From an uncultured Rhodanobacteraceae bacterium (GTDB lineage: Bacteria; Pseudomonadota; Gammaproteobacteria; Xanthomonadales; SZUA-5): a stretch of 16,512 nt of DNA. Positions 5,718 to 11,799 of the stretch are shown here, in pieces. The notes beneath the pieces are model-generated. The model was not told the origin of the DNA and searched no databases. It saw only the letters and a program-made list of their open reading frames with translations. Positions within the stretch are counted from its first letter, which is position 1, and every line of letters starts with the position of its first letter. Made by a program: the position numbers and the translations under genes. The stretch is from assembly GCA_937928755.1 (NCBI GenBank), contig CALEZI010000076.1, positions 1 to 16,512 of the forward strand, in the 5' to 3' direction.

Positions 5718-8700
5718 TCACTCGAATCCGCCGCCGCCCGGCCCGCTGCCGCCGAAGATCAGGTCCGGTACGCCGTGGTCGACGAAAGCGTTGTAGCTTG
5801 CCGTGTTGTCGGGCAGGAAGGGATCGAAGCCGTCGCCCTCGCCGAGCAGGATGCCCGCGCTGATCGGCAACTGGCCCAGACTCGCCGGTATGCCTTCGGC
5901 GACCAGATCGAAGTCCAGGTATCCGGCCTCGCCCGCCAGCAGATTGGGCGCCATCAGGCTGCACACCGCGCCGGCCTGCGAATTGGGACTGCACTGCCAG
6001 CCGCTGGCTATTCCGGCATGGGTGTGCGGGGGCACGCTGACCGCCACGATCGGCGCGGCCGCCGCAATGCGACCGACGTTGCGCACCTGGATGCGGTAGC
6101 GGAAGACGCCGGCCGGCGGGACCGCGCCTTCCTCGAGGATCGAGATGCCGAGGTCGGCGCCGTCGATCTGCGCGTCCTGCAGGCGCAGCTGGCCGTCGAT
6201 GGCGCGCGTCGGAGCGCCCAGGGCGTAGCGGCCGGCGGCGAAAGCCACGGCCGTGCCGAGCTGGTCGATGGCGGCACCGTCCGCGGGCACGATCCGGCCC
6301 ACGACACGCCACTGCTGCAGGCTCTGCTGTTGCAACACGTAGACCGCGCCGCGCTGGATCTCGCCGCCGGGATCCGCACCGGGCGCGCCGATCAGGGCGC
6401 GGCCGTCGCGCAACGCGAGTGCGCTGCCGTAGCCATCGCCGGTGGCGCCGTCGGCGGCGGCGAGCTTGCCCGTCTGGCCCCACTGCCCGGTGCCCGTGGC
6501 GTCCCGCGCCAGCGCGTACACCGCTCCCCGCCCGGGCATCTGGAAGGCGGTGGCGTTCGGCGCTCCCACCAGCGCGTCGGAGCCCTCGACGACCAGGCGC
6601 TCGCCGAAGCGGGCCAGGCTGGAGCCATCGAGCTGGGCATCGGCCGGCGTGATCTTGCGCACCTGTCCCCAGTGGCCCGCGCCTCCTTGATCGCGGCGAT
6701 AGAGATACACCGCGCCGTTGCGGAAGCCGCTCGGATTCATGGCGAAGATCGAGCCGATCAGGGCATCGTCGCCGGCCAGCGCCACCGCGCTGCCGTAGCG
6801 ATCGAAGTCGGCTCCGTCGGCGGCCGTGAACGATCGCAGCAGTCCCCACTGGTCGGCCCCACCCTGTTGCCGCTCGTAGAGGTAGGCGCGACCCTGACAG
6901 ACGTTGGCTGCGAGGGTCTTGCAGTTGGCGCCGATCAGCGCGCGCTCGGCGCTCAGGGCCACCGACCAGCCGAAGAAATCCGACACGCCGCCATCGTCCG
7001 GCAGCAGCTTGCGGCGCAGGCCCCATTGGCCGGCGCCGCCGAGATCGCGCTCGAACAGGTAGGCGGCACCCTGGTCGGCATTGCTCCCCTCGCTGCGGTT
7101 GTAGGCGCCGACCAGCAAGCGGCCGCCGGCCATCGCCAGCGCGAAACCGAACTCGTCGCCTGCCTGGGCGTCCGGCGCCACCAGGGTGTGCACCAGCTGG
7201 TAGGCGCCGGTGAGCAGCTCGCGGCGGTACAGAAAGACCACGCCCTGATCCTCGCGTCCGTCCACATCCTGCGCGGGAGCGCCGACTGCCATCCAGTCGC
7301 CCTCGCTGGCGATGGCTTCCGCGTAACGCGCCGCAGCGCTGAGACCGTCCGGCACGACCCACTGCCCATGGGCGGGGCCGCCCGCTCCGCCAGCGCGCGC
7401 ATGCAGGGCGAAGTGGCGTGGTCGGGCCGGACTCGCGCCCTCGCCCGCCTCCGGGGCGCCGACGAACAGGGTGTCCCCGGCCAGCGCAACGGCCTGACCC
7501 ACCATCGAGCCCCAGTCGGCGCCCTCGAAGCGCTGCCGCAGCGCGAAAGCGGCTCGGTGATAGGGCATGCGCTCGAACACATAGGCCGCCGTGCGAATCG
7601 CCGTCGCCCCCTCGTCGCCCGGGGCACCGACCACCAGGCGCTCATCGCCGAGCGCCAGCGACAGGCCGAATCCGTCGCGCTCGGCGGGAACCGGGGCCTC
7701 GATCAGGTTGTCCAGGCCGAAATTCTCCGGCCCGCCGGAGGACTCGATGTGCACGAATACACGTCCCTGCAGCAGGCTCTGGGTGCCGAATTCACGGGCG
7801 CCGACGACGAGCGTGTCGCCCTCGATGGCCAACGCGCGGCCGTAGTTGTCCCCGGCATTCAGCAGACTGGGTTGCAGCAGGCGTCGCGGTGCGGAGTCGA
7901 ACGCAGTCCCCGTCCAGCGGAATAGTCCGACCGCACCACGACCACCGTTGTGCCCGGGATCGCCCACCGCGAGCCAGTCCGTGGACAGTGACAATCGCTC
8001 GAAACTCGAGAAGCCTGCCGGTTTGTCGATCACCTGGCGCTGTACGAAGTTCGTGCCCGTACCGCCATCCAGCGCGTAAACCGCCAGCTTCTGGCCAGCG
8101 GAGACGCTGACCAGCCGGCCCAGCCTGGCGGCGATGACCGATCCGAACAGCGGGTTCGGCGTACTGACTGCCTGGCCCGCGACCAGGCCCGCGGCCTCCC
8201 AGGTCTCGCGCGACAGATTGCGCTGGTAGACGCGGACTTCGCCGGACTGGTTCGAGGCCAGCGGATAGCTGGCGCCGATCAGCAAGAGCGCGCCGTCGAA
8301 GGCCAGCCCGGCACCGAAGCGGCGGCCGGGCGCGGGTGCAGGATCGGCCAGGCATTGCTGGCGCCGCCAGGCTTCGATGCCGCCGGCGGCGCGTTCGTAG
8401 ACGCACACCTCGCCGTCGTCCGGGCGGGCCACGGCCACGAAATCGCCGGAAGCGGCCATCGCCGTCTGCGCCTCGTCGGTGGGCGCGAAGCCCGCCGGGT
8501 GGACCTGCTGGACCACCTGGAAGGGCTCCTGCATGCGGAACACGTAGGTGTCCGGCGTGGCGCTGCCCGAGGCCACCAGCAGATCCTCGCCGTTGCTGGC
8601 GAGCGCTTCCCCGAATTCGTCGGCGAAGGCGTCGAAGAGTCCATCGGGCCGGGTTTCGCGCAAAGTTTGGGCATGAATCCAGACCCCAGCCTGTTCGCGG

Positions 8701-9689
8701 TAGCGCTCGACCACGCCGTCGTCTGCGCCGAAAACACGACCGACGATCAGGCTCGTGCCCAACCAGGCCAGCGCCTGCCCGCCGCCGACGATGCGCTGCA
8801 CGGGGTTCCAACTGCTGCCGGCACGCGCATACAGGTGTACGGCGTGGTAGCTGCTGATCGCCAGGCGACCGGCAGCGACAGCGAGATTAGCGCCGAACAG
8901 GGGCTCCGGGGCACCGTTCTGGTCGATCCGCGCCTCATGGGCCCAGTTCCCGCTGATGGCATCCCGGCGGAAGACCTCCACACGGGAGGTGCTATCCGGA
9001 GTGCTCGTGTGGACGTTGACGGCGAGCACGTCATCGGCCACCGCCAGCGAGTAGCCGAACTGATCGCTCGCCGCGGGCGTGGGCGCGGTGAGGGTGGCGA
9101 TCGGAATCCAGTTCGTCAGTCCGCCCGGACCCGGGCGATACAGATGGACGGCACCGGCATCCTGCACCCCGCCGGGATCGGCCAGCCGTGCGGCGACGAA
9201 AAGCTCGAGCCCGGTCAGCGCGATCTGCGTGACGAAATGGCCGCTGCCGAAAGCGGAGGTATCGATCCTGGCCGCCTGCCCCCATTGGTCGCTGCCGCCG
9301 CGATGGCGTTCGAAGACATAGACCCCCCGCGAGCCGAGCGCCGCCACCACCGCGATCTGCGGGCCGATGGCGACACTGGCACCGAAGAAGTCGCCCGGCG
9401 TACCGTCGGAGGGCGCCAGTATCTTGATCGGCTGCCACTGTCCGCTCGCCTGGCGGCCCATGACCACTGCCGTGCCGGGATGGCCGGACACGGCGCGGCC
9501 GACGATCGCCAGATCGCCCGCCATCGCCACCGCAACGTCGCCGTTCAGGGCCACGCCCGGCAGCAAGCGGTCGAATTTCTGGACCTCGGCCACCTGGGCG
9601 TCGGGCAGGGCGGGCAAGCGGGCGGCTTCGGCGGCCGGGCAGAGACCGATCAGCAGCAGGCAGCAGGACAGCAACAGCGTACGAGTCAT
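5718..9689 (-). CDS. Giant secreted FG-GAP-repeat protein with C-terminal Ig-like domain and variant GFE tag
   Basis: This is a 1323-residue predicted exported protein. The frame is open up to 10235, but the ATG at 9689 is chosen because it starts a typical signal peptide (MTRTLLLSCCLLLIGLCPAAEA); no good Shine-Dalgarno is visible. About fifteen FG-GAP-like units of roughly 60-80 residues follow. Examples are 'DFFGASVAIGPQIAVVAALG', 'DEFGFALAMAGGRLLVGA', 'DFFGWSVALSAERALIGA' and 'DGYGSALALRDGRALIGAPG', with linkers such as 'YLYRRDQGGAGHWGQVRKI'. FG-GAP repeats build integrin-type beta-propellers, so several propellers in series are expected. Residues about 1179-1305 look like a DUF11/CARDB-type beta-sandwich ('FRYRIQVRNVGRIAAAAPIVAVSVP'). 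The protein ends LIFGGSGPGGGGFE, a GFE tag with a glycine-rich insertion. A role at the cell surface or outside is likely. Ligand and function are unknown. Confidence 0.92.
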   Translation of the reverse strand: MTRTLLLSCCLLLIGLCPAAEAARLPALPDAQVAEVQKFDRLLPGVALNGDVAVAMAGDLAIVGRAVSGHPGTAVVMGRQASGQWQPIKILAPSDGTPGDFFGASVAIGPQIAVVAALGSRGVYVFERHRGGSDQWGQAARIDTSAFGSGHFVTQIALTGLELFVAARLADPGGVQDAGAVHLYRPGPGGLTNWIPIATLTAPTPAASDQFGYSLAVADDVLAVNVHTSTPDSTSRVEVFRRDAISGNWAHEARIDQNGAPEPLFGANLAVAAGRLAISSYHAVHLYARAGSSWNPVQRIVGGGQALAWLGTSLIVGRVFGADDGVVERYREQAGVWIHAQTLRETRPDGLFDAFADEFGEALASNGEDLLVASGSATPDTYVFRMQEPFQVVQQVHPAGFAPTDEAQTAMAASGDFVAVARPDDGEVCVYERAAGGIEAWRRQQCLADPAPAPGRRFGAGLAFDGALLLIGASYPLASNQSGEVRVYQRNLSRETWEAAGLVAGQAVSTPNPLFGSVIAARLGRLVSVSAGQKLAVYALDGGTGTNFVQRQVIDKPAGFSSFERLSLSTDWLAVGDPGHNGGRGAVGLFRWTGTAFDSAPRRLLQPSLLNAGDNYGRALAIEGDTLVVGAREFGTQSLLQGRVFVHIESSGGPENFGLDNLIEAPVPAERDGFGLSLALGDERLVVGAPGDEGATAIRTAAYVFERMPYHRAAFALRQRFEGADWGSMVGQAVALAGDTLFVGAPEAGEGASPARPRHFALHARAGGAGGPAHGQWVVPDGLSAAARYAEAIASEGDWMAVGAPAQDVDGREDQGVVFLYRRELLTGAYQLVHTLVAPDAQAGDEFGFALAMAGGRLLVGAYNRSEGSNADQGAAYLFERDLGGAGQWGLRRKLLPDDGGVSDFFGWSVALSAERALIGANCKTLAANVCQGRAYLYERQQGGADQWGLLRSFTAADGADFDRYGSAVALAGDDALIGSIFAMNPSGFRNGAVYLYRRDQGGAGHWGQVRKITPADAQLDGSSLARFGERLVVEGSDALVGAPNATAFQMPGRGAVYALARDATGTGQWGQTGKLAAADGATGDGYGSALALRDGRALIGAPGADPGGEIQRGAVYVLQQQSLQQWRVVGRIVPADGAAIDQLGTAVAFAAGRYALGAPTRAIDGQLRLQDAQIDGADLGISILEEGAVPPAGVFRYRIQVRNVGRIAAAAPIVAVSVPPHTHAGIASGWQCSPNSQAGAVCSLMAPNLLAGEAGYLDFDLVAEGIPASLGQLPISAGILLGEGDGFDPFLPDNTASYNAFVDHGVPDLIFGGSGPGGGGFE

Positions 9690-10130
9690 GGTCAGGACGG
9701 CAGGTGGAAAACTGCCCCGATCACAGCGAGAAGCGTGCCAGCGCTCCAGGCGGCCCTGGACACGTGCTCGGCGTCCCAAGGCCGGGAAAAGCCACCGAGA
9801 ACCGCGCTCCGGCGTCCCGCCGACGGGACAGGCTGTGGGTGACCGGGCCCAGGAGTCCGGCGCTCGCAGGCGGCCGACCAGCGCTGCCGGGGAAGGCCCC
9901 ACCCGAATGAACTGCGCCGATGGCTCGAAGCCCTGCGCACAGGCCGAGGCCACAACCGCGCCATCGTCGCACTCGCCGATCAAGATCACGCGCCTGGCCC
10001 GGCGCGCCCACAGAAGCCTGCCTCCTGGGACGCGAGCGGAACAGCGCGTCTGGGTGACCAGGCCGTCGGGTTTCGGATCACACCATGGCGCCGGCCAACA
10101 CAGGCTGATGGAGACGTCGAATGTATGTCC
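9690..10130. other. Gene-free stretch upstream of the FG-GAP gene
   Basis: About 440 bp without a convincing gene. Short frames on both strands have arginine- and proline-rich, non-conserved-looking translations. It should hold the promoter of the minus-strand FG-GAP gene, but I cannot point to clear -10/-35 boxes. The IS200-type element begins at its right side. Confidence 0.5.
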
Positions 10131-10150
10131 GCTAAGCAGCAGGGGAGTTC

Positions 10151-10167
10151 CCCCGGCTCTGCCGGGG
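10151..10167. repeat. IS200-type left-end hairpin
   Basis: CCCCGGC-TCT-GCCGGGG is a perfect 7-bp stem with a 3-nt loop. It has the same stem and loop as the right-end hairpin. In this family such subterminal hairpins are the transposase recognition sites. An alternative overlapping hairpin, GGGGA-GT-TCCCC, lies at 10142-10153. Confidence 0.78.
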
Positions 10168-10192
10168 TGGCAGTAGAAGTTTGACGTTTGCT

Positions 10193-10213
10193 GGAGTCCA
10201 TCGCGGAGACTCC
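10193..10213 (+). promoter_or_regulatory. Hairpin in the transposase leader
   Basis: GGAGTC (10193-10198) and GACTCC (10208-10213) can pair across a 9-nt loop, 40 nt upstream of the transposase start. IS200 leaders are known to contain hairpins that limit transposase expression; whether this one does so is inferred from position. Confidence 0.35.
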
Positions 10214-10239
10214 CGTCGTGAGCCGCCAAGCACACGATG

Positions 10240-10244
10240 AGGAG
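10240..10244 (+). promoter_or_regulatory. Ribosome binding site of the transposase gene
   Basis: AGGAG lies 8 nt before the ATG at 10253, a good Shine-Dalgarno that fixes this start. Confidence 0.75.
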
Positions 10245-10252
10245 AAACCGCG

Positions 10253-10684
10253 ATGGACAAGTATCGAAGTTTAAATCACACGCAGTGGGAGTGCCTGTAC
10301 CACGTCGTGTTCATACCGAAGTGCCGCCGCCGCACGTTGTACGAGGGACTGCGGAAGTATCTCGGGAGTCTGTTCAAGGAGTTGGCTTCGCAGAAGGAAA
10401 GTGAGGTGGAGGAGGGGCACTTGATGCGCGACCATGTGCACATGTTGCTTCGGATTCCGCCGAAGTACGCGGTGTCGAACGTGGTGGGATACATCAAGGG
10501 TAAGAGCGCGATCCACTTGGCGCGGGTGTACGGAGAGCGCAAGCGGAACTTCGTGGGGCAGCACTTCTGGGCAAGAGGCTACTTCGTTTCGACCGTTGGC
10601 GCTGACGAAGCGGTAGTGCGCGCGTACATTCGGAACCAGGAAGCTGAGGACACGCGACTGGATCAGTTGGAGCTACTACGGTGA
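10253..10684 (+). CDS. tnpA: IS200/IS605-family transposase TnpA (Y1 HUH nuclease)
   Basis: A 143-residue single-strand DNA transposase that would excise and insert the element as a circular single strand during replication. The HUH motif is H61-V62-H63 within 'MRDHVHMLLRIPP', which binds the metal. The catalytic tyrosine is most likely Y125 in 'VVRAYIRNQE', with the family's following Gln at 129. Length (143 residues) and the opening 'LNHTQWECLYHVVFIPKCRRRTL' match complete IS200-type enzymes, so the gene looks intact. 'VGYIKGKSAIHLAR' and 'FVGQHFWARGYFVSTVG' are also characteristic. It is the only gene of the element and has a strong ribosome binding site. Codon use is less GC3-rich than the neighbours, as expected for a mobile gene. 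Confidence 0.95.
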   Translation: MDKYRSLNHTQWECLYHVVFIPKCRRRTLYEGLRKYLGSLFKELASQKESEVEEGHLMRDHVHMLLRIPPKYAVSNVVGYIKGKSAIHLARVYGERKRNFVGQHFWARGYFVSTVGADEAVVRAYIRNQEAEDTRLDQLELLR

Positions 10685-10714
10685 AAGACCACCTTCAGGT
10701 GGCGCCAATGATGT

Positions 10715-10755
10715 GGGGACGTGTCAACGTCCCCGCCTAGCCGCTTTGAGCGGCT
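10715..10755 (+). terminator. Two perfect hairpins after the transposase gene
   Basis: GGGGACGT-GTCA-ACGTCCCC (10715-10734) and AGCCGCT-TTG-AGCGGCT (10739-10755) are perfect 8-bp and 7-bp stems placed 30 and 54 nt after the stop codon. Neither is followed by a strong T-run. They may terminate or shield transcription within the element, or belong to its right-end structure. Confidence 0.45.
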
Positions 10756-10768
10756 CACACATTTAAAG

Positions 10769-10787
10769 CCCCCGGCTCTGCCGGGGG
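10769..10787. repeat. IS200-type right-end hairpin
   Basis: CCCCCGGC-TCT-GCCGGGGG is a perfect 8-bp stem with the same core and loop as the left-end hairpin at 10151-10167. It is preceded by ATTTAAAG. This marks the right end of the insertion sequence to within a few bases. Confidence 0.78.
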
Positions 10788-10790
10788 ATA

Positions 10791-11105
10791 CTTACCAGTT
10801 CCTCTACTGCCTGCCGCACACGAAGGTTCAACGAAACAGACCCAAGTCGAAGGAATCCACCCAAACAGCGAGCGCGATCCCGCGAGGGCTGCGCTCACCC
10901 CGAAGCACCGCGCTGGTCGCAAAGACTCAAAGACTCGCGCGTGCAACTGGGGAGCCGTCCATGTATGTCCTGGTTCCGCGCCGCCCAGTTCCGCGCCAGT
11001 TCCGTCGTCCCAGTTCCGAGTTCCGCCCGCGGTCGGTGACACGCCCGGTTCCGCCTGCTCCGGTTTCCAGAGGCACTCCGGTTCGGGGCGCGCCTCATCT
11101 TGGCG
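10791..11105. other. Low-coding stretch right of the IS
   Basis: About 315 bp with no convincing gene. A plus-strand frame stays open here (10721-11392), but its translation is basic, proline-rich and unlike a folded protein, and its start would lie inside the IS. The only structure I see is the GTTCCG cluster at 10973-11053. Confidence 0.45.
10973..11053. repeat. Degenerate GTTCCG short-repeat cluster
   Basis: GTTCCG occurs six times in 81 bp (10973, 10988, 10999, 11013, 11020 and 11048), three of them as CCAGTTCCG. Spacing is irregular (15, 11, 14, 7 and 28 bp). On the other strand this reads as GGAACTGG units. It looks like a decayed low-complexity tract. Confidence 0.5.
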
Positions 11106-11243
11106 ATGTGCATGGCTGGCGTGGTCGCGATCTGGTGGGTGACGCAAAGCGTCGCTCTGGCGGCCCCGGTCGCCGTCCCACTGGTTCCGCGCATCTACGC
11201 GGCCGTGAAGCTGGTGAGTGGCGGTCGCTTGATGGGGGGCTGA
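11106..11243 (+). CDS. Possible small membrane protein (45 residues)
   Basis: The ATG at 11106 opens a 45-residue frame, MCMAGVVAIWWVTQSVALAA..., ending RLMGG before TGA 11241-11243. It is strongly hydrophobic, with one or two possible membrane segments (about residues 4-20 and 21-36), and third codon positions are mostly G or C, as in the real genes here. The frame stays open 5' of the ATG to a TGA near 11038, giving 'RFRLLRFPEALRFGARLILA', so the product could be slightly longer from a non-ATG start. No Shine-Dalgarno is obvious and I do not recognise a family. It overlaps the next small frame by one base. Together they may be pieces of a decayed gene. Confidence 0.3.
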   Translation: MCMAGVVAIWWVTQSVALAAPVAVPLVPRIYAAVKLVSGGRLMGG

Positions 11244-11392
11244 TGCTGCGCGAAGGCGTGCTCTCGCGCGCCGGTTGCGTACTCTTCGGCCTCGGTTGCC
11301 GGTTCCTGATGTCGGCTGGTCCCGATGATCCGCCAGACACACGGACCGTGCCGCCGCCGATCGGCGACACCGGCGCCGTCATGGCTTTGTAG
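11243..11392 (+). CDS. Possible small ORF (49 residues), stop-start overlapping the previous one
   Basis: Its ATG overlaps the TGA of the preceding frame (TGATG at 11241-11245), an arrangement typical of translational coupling. The product MLREGVLSRAGCVLFGLGCR...VMAL is 49 residues, with a short hydrophobic segment (about 9-24) and a proline- and aspartate-rich tail. After the TAG the same frame continues plausibly ('YLVMGYYAGKCKGLEAWA') until the MITE-like copy B. This suggests a larger gene broken by a stop and by the element. No known family is recognised. Confidence 0.28.
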   Translation: MLREGVLSRAGCVLFGLGCRFLMSAGPDDPPDTRTVPPPIGDTGAVMAL

Positions 11393-11454
11393 TACCTGGT
11401 CATGGGCTACTACGCGGGCAAATGCAAAGGACTCGAGGCGTGGGCCCGGCCTGA

Positions 11455-11702
11455 CCCGGACATTTCATGAGGTCGCGAGGAAATGGCCCGGTTTCGCTGT
11501 CGTGACGCGAGAATCCGCAGTTCGGTCGCAATGACGAAGTGTCCGCAGCCATTTCCTCGCTTACGCGGCCCTCGCTCGTTCTTTGCGCCGGTCTCTTCGT
11601 TGCTCGTCGTCGCAATGGAGCAACCATTCCTCCTCCTCGCGCCTCGATCCCGGCGCAAAGCCCTTCGCGATCATCCGCGTTCCCCTCATGAAACATCCGG
11701 GC
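11455..11702. mobile_element. MITE-like repeat element, copy B (about 248 bp)
   Basis: Second copy of the element at 5376-5696, in the same orientation; the first 32 bases (CCCGGACATTTCATGAGG...GAAATGG) are identical. Terminal repeats are ACCCGGACATTTCATGAGG (11454-11472) and, as reverse complement, GCCCGGATGTTTCATGAGG (11684-11702): 16 of 19 match. The internal 12-bp inverted repeat is conserved exactly (11475-11486 and 11549-11560), although the loop between them has diverged, which points to selection for or homogenisation of structure. Copy B lacks about 73 bp present in copy A. It ends 97 bp past the stop of the lamin-tail gene. No protein-coding content is credible. The stretch 11703-11799 holds nothing else I recognise. 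Confidence 0.82.
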
Positions 11703-11799
11703 TAAGTGAGATGCGTGATCGGGCTTGCGTGAAGATGGCGAAGCACTCGGACACCCCGCTGGCGTTGAAATCGACGCTGACCGACGGCTCCGCCCCGCC

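Larger units (their letters stand above)
10130..10790 (+). mobile_element. IS200-type (IS200/IS605 family) insertion sequence, apparently complete
   Basis: A single Y1 transposase gene is flanked by two subterminal hairpins with the same core, CCCCGGCTCTGCCGGGG (10151-10167 and inside 10769-10787). That arrangement is typical of IS200-type elements, which have no inverted terminal repeats and make no target duplication. No tnpB-like gene is present. The exact tips cannot be fixed without an empty site or a sibling copy, so the outer coordinates are approximate (within about 20 bp). The element sits between the upstream region of the FG-GAP gene and a low-coding stretch. Confidence 0.82.

Noticed and set aside
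5463..7925. 820-codon plus-strand frame opposite the FG-GAP gene (and 8355-9842, 495 codons)
   Set aside because: Antisense shadow frames of the FG-GAP gene. Composition is typical of such shadows and no conserved motif is seen.
9690..10235. N-terminal extension of the FG-GAP protein up to 10235
   Set aside because: The extra 182 residues are non-conserved-looking and would bury the signal peptide that starts at 9689; they also run into the left end of the IS.
10121..10970. ATGTATGTCC occurs on both sides of the IS (10121 and 10961)
   Set aside because: A 10-bp match is expected many times by chance in a window of this size, and IS200-type elements do not make target duplications. The right copy lies about 175 bp beyond the right-end hairpin.
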